A stretch of 64,000 bases of DNA from CAZASK01 sp964487845 (lineage in GTDB: Bacteria; Chlamydiota; Chlamydiia; Chlamydiales; FEN-1388): the NCBI GenBank assembly GCA_964487845.1, contig CAZASK010000008.1, forward strand, positions 1 to 64,000, given 5' to 3'. Below, one piece after another: positions 33,823-41,699 of the stretch. The notes under the pieces are model-generated. The model searched no databases and had not been told where the DNA came from. It saw only the letters and a program-made list of their open reading frames with translations. Position 1 is the stretch's first letter. The number at the start of each line of letters is the position of its first letter. A program made the position numbers and the translations under genes.

Positions 33823-35091
33823 TCATTTGTCCACCCTCACCGGCTCCAGTCGATCTGCTAGATAGGCTGTTTTTTTCTCATTATATTTGTTGTTTATCCA
33901 CTGTGTAATTTTTTGAGGATAGGAAAAAGTAAAATTTTTCTTTTTCGGTATCGTGACCTTTTGATTTTTTTCATCCTTGATAACACTCTTGCTCATCCCT
34001 AAAAATCTACGGAAATGAAACGCCACCCCTGCTAAAAGCTTCCATTTCCCAGGAAGCTCATGTATCCCAATACGATCCTTTACCCGATCTCCCTCCTTGG
34101 CATAGCTGTTGAACAGCTGAACAGCGAAGTCAGCGCAGTTCTTGTCGAGCATACTGTACTTCAATCCCTCCGTTGATAACTCCCCGAGTTTATACATAAC
34201 AGCTACTATACTTTGATCCGATTCAAGGTCAATCGTATGAGACACAGTAGGTATATGAGAGCAAAATTCAAAAGGATCCGGCGATCGGATGACCCCTTCG
34301 TATGTAGACAAGAGTGATCGCACAGATGTATCAGAGACTCTTCGATAGAGTCCAAAGCTGTACACCTTGCCTTCGGTATCTATCAAGCGAATCCACGCAT
34401 GACCGCCATGTGAAAGATCTTGTGTTACAAGCTCCATTTGCGGCTTTTCAGGCCATTTTTCTTTTGGTAGTACACCTATTGGGAGAATCTCATTCGGTTG
34501 CTGAATACATAGTCCTTCATGGTTGCAGGTAAGTTTAGATCCAGCTGCACTCCTCATCCATTTATCGGATATATCGTCCAAAGAAGTCATCGTGCCGTTC
34601 ATTAAAATGGAAACCACCCCTGTCGTAGCGTTATACGTGACTGGATGTTTATAAAAATCACACAGAGGTCTAACAAGCGAATTCTTTATCAAGCAGTCAT
34701 ATAAACCAGGGTTATTTACAAAGGCTTCTACTGGGATCTTCAGTCTTGCTGCCAATAGATTCTGTGAAAAAGTTTCTCTTGATGAATTAAAAAATGCGGA
34801 TTGTTTATCGAGCACATTTTTTAAAAAATACTTTGACGCATCAATCACTTTTTGTTGTTGTTCGCTCAATGGTTGATTGGACAATTGTGATGTTTGAATC
34901 TGCTGCAATTTTTCCAGTAATTCTTTTGTGATCGCCTTTTTATGAAAGAGATAATAGAGCTTGCCATGCTGCTTATAGTGTTCTTCGATGCCAGGGCGCG
35001 CCTTCGAGCGTAGCGAATTATGATCTGACCCCACATGAGAAAATCGATTTGATCCTATTTCCATAGCTGGATCTTCTTCTATCGCTGACAT
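33823..35091 (-). CDS. Candidate permuted papain-fold (LRAT/NlpC-P60-like) protein
   Basis: 422 residues, no close family recognised. In the middle, GGHAWIRLID followed by KVYSFGLYRR resembles the His-strand of permuted papain-like folds, and about 100 residues later LDKNCADFAVQLFN resembles the NCxxF cysteine segment of LRAT/YiiX-type enzymes. A conserved His then Cys in this order suggests a thiol hydrolase or acyltransferase; this is inference from two motifs. The N-terminal 150 residues are helical and Gln/Ser-rich, with no signal peptide. Isolated between the str terminator and an AT-rich leader, it has the look of a lineage-specific effector. Confidence 0.7.
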   Translation of the reverse strand: MSAIEEDPAMEIGSNRFSHVGSDHNSLRSKARPGIEEHYKQHGKLYYLFHKKAITKELLEKLQQIQTSQLSNQPLSEQQQKVIDASKYFLKNVLDKQSAFFNSSRETFSQNLLAARLKIPVEAFVNNPGLYDCLIKNSLVRPLCDFYKHPVTYNATTGVVSILMNGTMTSLDDISDKWMRSAAGSKLTCNHEGLCIQQPNEILPIGVLPKEKWPEKPQMELVTQDLSHGGHAWIRLIDTEGKVYSFGLYRRVSDTSVRSLLSTYEGVIRSPDPFEFCSHIPTVSHTIDLESDQSIVAVMYKLGELSTEGLKYSMLDKNCADFAVQLFNSYAKEGDRVKDRIGIHELPGKWKLLAGVAFHFRRFLGMSKSVIKDEKNQKVTIPKKKNFTFSYPQKITQWINNKYNEKKTAYLADRLEPVRVDK

Positions 35092-35197
35092 AGTGTAAAG
35101 AAAAAAATAAGAATATATAAATAATTCGTAAATTAACAGTTTTCACAAATTTTATGATTATGTATTATACTTTTTTATTAATATAATATGGATTTAT

Positions 35198-35707
35198 TTG
35201 AAAAACGCTATTCTATTCACAATTACCGCTTCCATGATTTTTTCTAGCTGTGCAATGCTGAGCCATGGAACAAAACAAAAAGTATCGATTGCGACAACAC
35301 CTCCTGGCGCCACCATTATAGCAGGAGATCAGCAGATTATAACACCAGGGACGCTTGAGCTTCATAGAGGCAGCGACCACACGCTTTCTATATCAAAGCC
35401 TGGGTATAAAACTGAAATCGTCACCATGACACGAAAGGTAAGCGGAGCTACCGCCGGCAATATATTACTTCCCGGAGGCGTCATTGCCTGGGGAATCGAT
35501 GCTGCGAGTGGAGCGCAATGGAATATAGTCCCCGACACAATCGATCTCAAGCTGCGGGCGCTACGCGCAAAAGAGCGTGACACAGCAGCATGCACACAGA
35601 CTTTTCTCCAAAAGCTCAAAAAAAGTAATACGCTCATTCATAGCTTGTATGAATGCCTGCGGAAGATAGCCCAACGAGAGGCCTATGCTAAGCCTGCATC
35701 ACTTTGA
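35198..35707 (+). CDS. PEGA-like lipoprotein
   Basis: 169 residues. Signal sequence with lipobox IFSSC at about residues 14-18, so probably lipid-anchored. Residues 28-70 (VSIATTPPGATIIAGDQQII, LTLSISKPGYK-like HTLSISKPGYKTEI) read as a PEGA-type beta repeat, often found in surface or cell-wall-facing proteins. A glycine-rich hydrophobic stretch (GNILLPGGVIAWGIDAASGA) follows, then a polar helix. The start is a TTG at 35198, needed to make the signal peptide; no SD is visible. Its end overlaps the convergent gene by 25 nt. Confidence 0.75.
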   Translation: MKNAILFTITASMIFSSCAMLSHGTKQKVSIATTPPGATIIAGDQQIITPGTLELHRGSDHTLSISKPGYKTEIVTMTRKVSGATAGNILLPGGVIAWGIDAASGAQWNIVPDTIDLKLRALRAKERDTAACTQTFLQKLKKSNTLIHSLYECLRKIAQREAYAKPASL

Positions 35708-36162
35708 GAAGATGTTTCATTCTGCTTTTTTTGCTCTACGGGCTTTTGCCATATCTTCCCATGAATAGCGGTTCTGGCATTATCTGATGAAAGATATTCT
35801 GCGTGAAACGAATAGCCATCTGCTTGTCGCTCATACACTTCAAAGCCTTCAAACGAGCCGCGAGCGCGAAACTCCCAGGAAACCATATTCTGATCTTGGA
35901 TGCCTACGCCTTCAAAGGTACCGAGCAGCTCGTTTTGCAATACAATGCGAAATGAGTCTTGTTGTATCCCACTCACATCGAAGATATTCATCATGCGATC
36001 GCCATCGACTACTTCGACGAGTTGAATGCCTTGATAGGCTCCACCTTCCACTTCATGGACCGTCCACTTCACCCTAAAGTGAAGTACATCTGGGCTATGT
36101 GTGAAGTTCACGACTCCATTGCCGATCCACTCTCCGGGCTCAAAAATAAAATGACGCTTCAT
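35683..36162 (-). CDS. Hypothetical beta-rich protein downstream of rodA
   Basis: 159 residues, no signal peptide. Alternating hydrophobic strands (EPGEWIGNGVVNFT, VLHFRVKWTVHE, FRIVLQNELLGTFEGVG, MVSWEFRARGSFEGFEVYE) with a GxW near the N-terminus suggest a calycin/lipocalin-like beta-barrel; this is a fold guess only. The start codon overlaps the rodA stop by one base, so it is coupled to rodA. Function unknown. Confidence 0.7.
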   Translation of the reverse strand: MKRHFIFEPGEWIGNGVVNFTHSPDVLHFRVKWTVHEVEGGAYQGIQLVEVVDGDRMMNIFDVSGIQQDSFRIVLQNELLGTFEGVGIQDQNMVSWEFRARGSFEGFEVYERQADGYSFHAEYLSSDNARTAIHGKIWQKPVEQKKQNETSSQSDAGLA

Positions 36163-37298
36163 CAGAACATAAACCTCCGGCTATAGATGCTTTGTAGTAT
36201 CCCCAAAGCAAGCATCGTTGCCATGATAGACGATCCTCCATAACTCAGCAAGACAAGGGGGACTCCTGTAATCGGCAAAAAACCAATCATCATCCCTATA
36301 TTTACAAGCACATGCACTACTATATACACTGATATGCCGGCAGCCAAAAGCCTGCCAAAAGGATCTTTTGCCACTACAGTTACCTGGAAGCTACAATACA
36401 CTAATGAATAAAAAAGAATGAGCACAAAAAAAAGACCTACAAAGCCAAACTCCTCTGCAAACGCCGGAAAAATGGAATCGGTGCATGCAGCAGGAAGGGA
36501 TCCCCCCTTTGTAAACTCACTATTTCTCCAGCCCACACCCGTCTTTCCACCTATTGCAATCGCAAGCTGAGCTGCCTTTTGATGATGCGTATTGGGATTC
36601 AGTCGTTCAAATTGATATTCCTTTAATACATGCCTGGCGTAGGGCTGCACTTTTTCGTAGGGGATGACACCACTAAAAATAAATGTCGTACAAAGAAGAA
36701 CGGCAATACCTATCCAGCTACAAAGACGAAGCAGCATGGGGTGCAGATCACCAAAGTACCACATCACACAAGAGACCGGCAGCAGAATCAAAGCAGTCCC
36801 CAAGTCTGGCTGCTTATAAATGAGAAGAAAGGGCACGCAGGTGATCAGAAGAGCAAAAAATGCGGTGACAACACTCCTTGAAGATTGTGCATTTTTTTCC
36901 AAAAACCAGCTCATGAAGATAACGAGTGCAAGCTTTGCTCCCTCTGAAGGTTGTATGTTCGCATGCAGCCACGGTATTTTATACCAGCGATGCACATTTT
37001 GAATTGCGGGCACGAAAAAAAGCCCGACAAGAGCAACAATCATGAGCACATATAAAACATGAGCATATTCTCTCAATTTGTTATAATCCGAGGCGGCAGT
37101 AAAGAAGAAAAGCACCCAGCCGACAAGAAACCACTGCAGCTGTGAGCGAACAAGTGGTGTAAAAAAGGGGACTTCTTCGAGCTCAGCACAGACCTCGAAA
37201 GAATAGGACGACAGAGTGGCTAAACTGACCGCCATGAGTAAGAGAGTAATAATAACAATGCGAATATCGATTCGCCTGAGATATTTTGTCGTCCACAT
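36162..37298 (-). CDS. rodA: SEDS glycosyltransferase RodA
   Basis: 378 residues, about ten transmembrane segments. SEDS signatures: HRWYKIPWLHANIQPSEGAK, then GWRNSEFTKGGSLPAACTDS and FPAFAEEFGFVG, and the C-terminal PITGVPLVLLSYGGSSIMAT. It polymerises lipid II glycan strands with a class B PBP; in Chlamydiae this serves septal or ring-like peptidoglycan. Only 18 bp separate its start from birA on the other strand, so the two promoters must overlap coding sequence or lie within it. Adjacent rodA/birA is the Chlamydia order. Confidence 0.93.
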   Translation of the reverse strand: MWTTKYLRRIDIRIVIITLLLMAVSLATLSSYSFEVCAELEEVPFFTPLVRSQLQWFLVGWVLFFFTAASDYNKLREYAHVLYVLMIVALVGLFFVPAIQNVHRWYKIPWLHANIQPSEGAKLALVIFMSWFLEKNAQSSRSVVTAFFALLITCVPFLLIYKQPDLGTALILLPVSCVMWYFGDLHPMLLRLCSWIGIAVLLCTTFIFSGVIPYEKVQPYARHVLKEYQFERLNPNTHHQKAAQLAIAIGGKTGVGWRNSEFTKGGSLPAACTDSIFPAFAEEFGFVGLFFVLILFYSLVYCSFQVTVVAKDPFGRLLAAGISVYIVVHVLVNIGMMIGFLPITGVPLVLLSYGGSSIMATMLALGILQSIYSRRFMF

Positions 37299-37316
37299 GA
37301 GAGTTTACTCAAGTTC

Positions 37317-38015
37317 ATGAAGATCATATACTATCACTTTGACACGATCGATTCCACCAACAACTTTGCAAAGAAAAAATGTCATCAATTTGATGAACAG
37401 GCGCTCACTGTCATCACTGCCTCTGAGCAGACTGCAGGACGCGGAAGAAGAGCTAGGTCATGGAGTTCACTGAAAGGAAAAAGCCTCTGCCTCTCCTTTG
37501 TCATTCAAACTGCCCTTAATCCCTTTTTTATGACACAGCTTGCAGCGCTTGCTCTAGGCGATGTGCTGCACTCCTATTCCATCCCAAGCTGTATCAAGTG
37601 GCCCAATGATCTTCTCGTCAATGGCAAAAAAATCGGCGGCATCCTCACTGAGCGTCAAGATTCAAGCCTCATTATTGGAATCGGCCTCAATGTCAATATG
37701 ACAAAAGAAGATCTCCAAAGCATCCCTCAGAAGACAACATCTCTGTATCTCGAAACAGAGCAACTTTTTTCTATCGATGATGCCGTACACGAACTGGTCA
37801 GGCGCTTTGCAGATCTTATCCTCTTACAAGACCCCACTTGTGAAGCAAAATGGCTTGAAAGAGCTTCGTGGATAGTAGGTCAAGAAGTGATCATCAATAA
37901 AGACACACGCCCTACTGCCGTCGTCATCGCTTCGTTGACAAGCGATGGAACACTCCTCTGCAGACACGCAGATGACCGCTATGAAAAGCTCATAACGGCG
38001 GATATTATTTTATAA
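37317..38015 (+). CDS. birA: Biotin--[acetyl-CoA-carboxylase] ligase (BirA catalytic domain only)
   Basis: 232 residues. DTIDSTNNFAKKK, then the biotin/ATP loop AGRGRRARSWSSLKGKSLC and IKWPNDLLVNGKKIGGILTE are classical. It lacks the N-terminal DNA-binding domain, so it is a monofunctional ligase that biotinylates the BCCP subunit of acetyl-CoA carboxylase and does not regulate transcription. Divergent from rodA by 18 bp. Confidence 0.93.
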   Translation: MKIIYYHFDTIDSTNNFAKKKCHQFDEQALTVITASEQTAGRGRRARSWSSLKGKSLCLSFVIQTALNPFFMTQLAALALGDVLHSYSIPSCIKWPNDLLVNGKKIGGILTERQDSSLIIGIGLNVNMTKEDLQSIPQKTTSLYLETEQLFSIDDAVHELVRRFADLILLQDPTCEAKWLERASWIVGQEVIINKDTRPTAVVIASLTSDGTLLCRHADDRYEKLITADIIL

Positions 38016-38149
38016 CGCGCGGTGTATCATCTCAGAAAAATAAAATCATATTCGGCCCAAAACTATACTGCAAATGAAGATAGAAAGTTTGGCAGGGATG
38101 CGCTCTTCTGTTAATTTTCGTGCTTAGAATCAGTTTAGAAGTACAATTC

Positions 38150-38662
38150 ATGAACGCATCAAATATGTTCAAATCTGCCATTGCTCATAATGAAGATGTT
38201 ATTTTCTACTTCGATCAATTAGGAAATAAATATGTAGCGCAAGGAGAAAGCCTTGCCTGGCGCTTAAACAACCCAGGATTGGTACGAAGCCATTCTCATT
38301 TCGCAAGAAAAAACGGATCTATTGGATCTCATAATGGCTTTGCCATTTTTTCTTCCCCTATACAGGCTAGAAAAGCGTTAATAGACATATTAAGGATAAA
38401 AAAATACTCAAACGCCACGCTAAAAACTATTGCACAACTGTATCGCCCAAAAGATCCTGATAGCTATATTTCTCACCTGATCTCTTTTGCACCAATTCCC
38501 CTAGACCAAAAGATTGCGCTATTTTCGGCAGGTGAATTTCATCAATTAATCATGGGAATAGAAAAAACTTGCGGCTATCTCCCTACTGGAAATGAAACAT
38601 TCTATATTCTTCCTAAAATACATGCTCGCCTTGAAGAAAAAATCGCAAAGAACTGTATTTGA
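38150..38662 (+). CDS. Lysozyme-like/phage structural P5-like domain protein
   Basis: About 170 residues. The segment ESLAWRLNNPGLVRSHSHF, then GSIGSHNGFAIFSSPIQARK and LKTIAQLYRPKDPDSYISHL, follows the pattern AWRxNNPGN...GFAIFxxxxxGxxA...YAPxxDxxxYI found in phage and bacterial proteins linked to peptidoglycan binding or cleavage. There is no signal peptide. The ATG at 38150 is chosen as the first Met before the conserved part; no ribosome-binding site is evident. A catalytic residue cannot be assigned. Function tentative. Confidence 0.6.
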   Translation: MNASNMFKSAIAHNEDVIFYFDQLGNKYVAQGESLAWRLNNPGLVRSHSHFARKNGSIGSHNGFAIFSSPIQARKALIDILRIKKYSNATLKTIAQLYRPKDPDSYISHLISFAPIPLDQKIALFSAGEFHQLIMGIEKTCGYLPTGNETFYILPKIHARLEEKIAKNCI

Positions 38663-38994
38663 TAGGCAATCAAGTCCTTCTCACGAAAGAAGAAGCGGTT
38701 GATTGAATTTTAAGCCATCGCCTGGACGGCGTTATTGTTCACTATGACAATGAACAGATACATATCCGATCCCGCCCCTCTTATTCTATGTGGCATATGA
38801 GGAAAATGTGTATTACAGACTTGCTTCACACGCCTGTCTTGATTCACGGTAGCATTTTTTTGTACGCGGCCCTTCCTCTGGAAAGCAGCCTGTATAAAAC
38901 CCCAAACACCTCGTGGAGGAGGATTACCGCCAATATTCATAGATCCCTCGCAGCAAAAAACCTATACTATATGATTTTTTTTAAAATCGACTAG
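38659..38994 (+). pseudogene. Degenerate frame with internal TGA
   Basis: One frame is open from 38659 to 38994 except for a TGA at 38704. Around it the translation is protein-like: GNQVLLTKEEAVD, stop, ILSHRLDGVIVHYDNEQIHI. The first codons overlap the end of the preceding gene, as in a coupled operon. Changing TGA to TGG (Trp) would restore a 111-residue product. I take it as a nonsense-mutated gene or a fragment; no family recognised. This covers the 335 bp between the 38150 gene and nifU. Confidence 0.4.
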
Positions 38995-38997
38995 CTT

Positions 38998-39771
38998 TTA
39001 CAAATCTGGGGTTACGATAAGATCGGGATGCACCTGCGCACGCAAGGTCTGCTGGATATAGGTAAGGGTGGCTCCTGTTGCTGAATGACATGAGGTACAA
39101 GATCCTGAGTAGGCGATGATCACCTCTTTATTATCGATGATATTCATCACCTGAATACCTCCCGCATCCAGTTCGATATAGGGCCTTATCTCCCTTTGGA
39201 TCACCTCTTCGATGACAGCCAATTTTTTCTTAAGAGAAAGCTCCATAAAGCCTGGATAGCCGCCCTCAAGAACGGTGATCTCATGGCCAGTTACAGGCGG
39301 CGCTACATAGGCCTCCGCAAGAGGAAGGTGTGTACACCTGGCCGCCGCATCTTCGATAGCGTCGACTACAATGTTGAGATGACCAAAGGTCTCCTCTGGA
39401 AAAGAAGGAGTATCTGGCTTTTCTCGCACATGCTTGTCTATAAGGTCGGCGCTGATGCGCCTTGCCTGGTCGTAGTTTTTCCCGACGACAAGCTCACACG
39501 CTATCTCTGCGGCACCTACGAGGGCGCTGCAACCAAATGCTTGAAAACGAGCGTCTATGATGACCCCATCTTGTGTGTCGAGCAACCAAAACAACTCGAT
39601 ATAAGTGCCTGCTGTGATGCTTCCTTGCTTGCCATGTGCCAAGAAGAGCTCACGTGCTGCCGCATCTTCAGCGCTGAAGCTTCCAATACAGTAGGGAAGA
39701 TCGATTCGCAAAAGCACTTTTTTGCTATAGCGTGTCCACGGAAATGGTTTTATAAGCTGAGAAAAAGTCAC
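38998..39771 (-). CDS. nifU: NifU-like protein with degenerate scaffold domain and intact Nfu CxxC
   Basis: 257 residues. The N-terminal IscU-like domain keeps one of the three scaffold cysteines (FQAFGCSALVGAAE). The first is replaced in SITAGTYIELFW (AGT where CGD is expected), and the third is replaced in GHLNIVVDAIEDAA (HLN for HCS). The C-terminal Nfu domain keeps GSCTSCHSATGATL, able to bind a cluster between two subunits. It may act only as an Nfu-type carrier. GTG start directly after the NifS-like stop codon, so strongly coupled. Third gene of gpmA-NifS-NifU. Confidence 0.85.
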   Translation of the reverse strand: MTFSQLIKPFPWTRYSKKVLLRIDLPYCIGSFSAEDAAARELFLAHGKQGSITAGTYIELFWLLDTQDGVIIDARFQAFGCSALVGAAEIACELVVGKNYDQARRISADLIDKHVREKPDTPSFPEETFGHLNIVVDAIEDAAARCTHLPLAEAYVAPPVTGHEITVLEGGYPGFMELSLKKKLAVIEEVIQREIRPYIELDAGGIQVMNIIDNKEVIIAYSGSCTSCHSATGATLTYIQQTLRAQVHPDLIVTPDL

Positions 39772-40932
39772 CTACAGAGCCTCCATCTTCAAATCCTTGG
39801 AAAGACGTCTCAGCCTCGAATAGGCCTCCATGATGATGTGACAAGCCTTGTCGACATCTGACTCCGTAGTATCATGCGAAAGGCTGAAGGTAAGGGCGCA
39901 CTGCGATCTTGTGCGACTGATCTGCGATGCCTCAAGCACGAGCTCGATATGCTGAAATGAAGCGCCCCCTATGCTCGCAAAAAGCTGCTTTCTGTTGAGC
40001 GCAAATAAGAGCAGTTCATTTTTGACATAAGGGAAGACGATGGAGCTGATATGAGGAAGCCTCTCTTCATCAGTAAATAGCACCTGCGCTTCTGGGATCT
40101 TCTCCACACACAACGCCTCAAAATGATCCCTCAGGCGTGCAATTTCAGTACAGTAAAGCATCTCACGTTCTTTTGCCTCGCGTAGTGCCTGTGCAAGAGC
40201 TGCAAGGGCAGCCACATTCAAGCTCCCTCCTCGCACGCGCGCAAGCTCATCTTCTCCTGATATGAGCGGGATGAGAGGTGCATTTTTAGAAAAGAGCCCC
40301 CCAATTCCTTTTGGAGCACCTATCTGCTCTCCATTCCAGGTGATGTAGTTGGCGCCCAAGTCATCGAGATCTACCACCTGCTTTCCGATAGCGTGTGTTA
40401 CGTCGACATGCAGCAAGACTCCGCGCTCTCGACATAACGAGGCAATGTCCCGAAGTGGTTGCACTACACCTGTCAGCGCTGATGCTGAAGGCAAAGAAAG
40501 AATAGCCGTTCTTGGGGTGATAGCCTCCGCGACAGCATCTACTTCAATATATCCATGCTTCGAAAGTGGACACATCGTCAGTACACAGCCATCTTCTTCT
40601 AGCCTGCCAAATGCGTGGACAGCAGCAGCCTCTGAAATGGCCGAAACGAGACAGTGATTTTTTCCTGTGTTCTTGATCACCTCATAAAAAAGCGAATAGG
40701 CAACCTGCGAGATAGCCTCTTGCCCTGATGATGTCAGCACAAATCGATCTGATGTTTGAGCGCGAAAAAAGTCAAAAACAGCTTTGTAGGAGAGCTCCAT
40801 AGAGGCAAAGAGCTCTTGCCCCATCTTGTGCGGCTGGAGCGGAGAGCCAAAAGACTCTTCGAGGTAAGGAATCATCGCCTGCACCACGCTGCGATATGGC
40901 CTCTGGGCTGCAATCGTATCTAAGTAAATCAT
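39772..40932 (-). CDS. NifS/IscS-family protein lacking the catalytic residues
   Basis: 386 residues with the overall class-V aminotransferase pattern (LTSSGQEAISQVAYSLF, HVDVTHAIGKQVVDLDDLGA, ARVRGGSLNVAALAALAQAL). The PLP-lysine motif, normally SxHKxxGPKG, reads WNGEQIGAPKG: both His and Lys are replaced. The PLP-stacking His region reads SEAAAV for EHxAV, the NNExG motif is SALTG, and the mobile Cys loop reads SIGGASFQH with no Cys. It can hardly be a cysteine desulfurase. It may be a structural or regulatory partner of the adjacent NifU, with a SufS elsewhere doing the chemistry. Confidence 0.85.
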   Translation of the reverse strand: MIYLDTIAAQRPYRSVVQAMIPYLEESFGSPLQPHKMGQELFASMELSYKAVFDFFRAQTSDRFVLTSSGQEAISQVAYSLFYEVIKNTGKNHCLVSAISEAAAVHAFGRLEEDGCVLTMCPLSKHGYIEVDAVAEAITPRTAILSLPSASALTGVVQPLRDIASLCRERGVLLHVDVTHAIGKQVVDLDDLGANYITWNGEQIGAPKGIGGLFSKNAPLIPLISGEDELARVRGGSLNVAALAALAQALREAKEREMLYCTEIARLRDHFEALCVEKIPEAQVLFTDEERLPHISSIVFPYVKNELLLFALNRKQLFASIGGASFQHIELVLEASQISRTRSQCALTFSLSHDTTESDVDKACHIIMEAYSRLRRLSKDLKMEAL

Positions 40933-40967
40933 GCGCTACATAGTAACAAGAGTGATGAAACTTAGCA

Positions 40968-41639
40968 TTAACTTTTCCTATACCCCTGTTCATCATAGTC
41001 ATAGAAGACAGGAACACCTGTTGCGATTTCCAGATGGACGACTTCATCGTCTGACAAGTTGTCTAGTAATTTGATAAGCCCTCGTATCGAGTTGCCATGC
41101 GCTGAGACGAGTACGTTTTTCCCTCTTTTTAACTCTGGCTCTATCACCTTTTTAAAATAGGGGATTGCTCGCTCTGTGGTCATCTTCAGGCTCTCTCCAT
41201 TCGGAGGCGTCGTTGAAAAACTCCTCCTCCATATTTTGACCTGCTCGTCACCATAGCGCTCTCTCGTCTTTTGTTTATTGAGCCCCTGCAGCTCTCCATA
41301 CATGCGCTCATTGAGTGCATCATTAATATACACAGGCACGATGAGCTGCTGCTCTTCTTCTGAATATACCTTTCCCCAATCATGCAGTTTGCCGGATGTA
41401 TGTTGCACAACAGGCGTTTTTCCATCTTTGTGTTGCAGCATCACAAGCATCGTCGTCATCATCGCCCGCACAAGAGTAGAGCAAAAAATGATATCAATAG
41501 GCAGATGACTCAAAGTCTTCCCAGCTCGAATAGCCTCTTCTACCCCTTTTTCTGACAGAGGAACATCCACCCATCCTGTAAATAAATTCTTCTTATTCCA
41601 AAGAGACTCTCCATGCCTCAATAAAATTAACTTTGCCAT
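40968..41639 (-). CDS. gpmA: 2,3-bisphosphoglycerate-dependent phosphoglycerate mutase
   Basis: 223 residues. KLILLRHGESLWNKKNLFTG carries the phospho-accepting His; NERMYGELQGLNKQKT and LVSAHGNSIRGLIKLL complete the active site. It interconverts 3- and 2-phosphoglycerate in glycolysis. First gene of a minus-strand unit with the NifS-like and NifU-like genes (35-nt gap), as in Chlamydia. The start ATG has a weak ribosome-binding site. It is divergent from the thioredoxin-reductase-like gene, which has a strong promoter in the shared spacer. Confidence 0.95.
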   Translation of the reverse strand: MAKLILLRHGESLWNKKNLFTGWVDVPLSEKGVEEAIRAGKTLSHLPIDIIFCSTLVRAMMTTMLVMLQHKDGKTPVVQHTSGKLHDWGKVYSEEEQQLIVPVYINDALNERMYGELQGLNKQKTRERYGDEQVKIWRRSFSTTPPNGESLKMTTERAIPYFKKVIEPELKRGKNVLVSAHGNSIRGLIKLLDNLSDDEVVHLEIATGVPVFYDYDEQGYRKS

Positions 41640-41645
41640 ATAAAA

Positions 41646-41674
41646 TTGACTTTAATTTAAAAAGTTTCTACAAT
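41646..41674 (+). promoter_or_regulatory. Near-consensus sigma-70-type promoter
   Basis: TTGACT and TACAAT separated by exactly 17 bp of AT-rich sequence, 25 nt upstream of the ATG at 41700; AAGGA serves as ribosome-binding site. It should drive the thioredoxin-reductase-like gene. Confidence 0.75.
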
Positions 41675-41699
41675 ACTTCCAATAATAAAAAGGATTTAT

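Noticed and set aside
38704..38706. TGA read as selenocysteine or suppressed
   Set aside because: No SECIS-like hairpin seen directly downstream, no selenoprotein similarity; a simple nonsense mutation is enough.
38710..38940. 76-codon minus-strand frame
   Set aside because: Antisense to the degenerate plus-strand frame, no start signals, no protein-like pattern.
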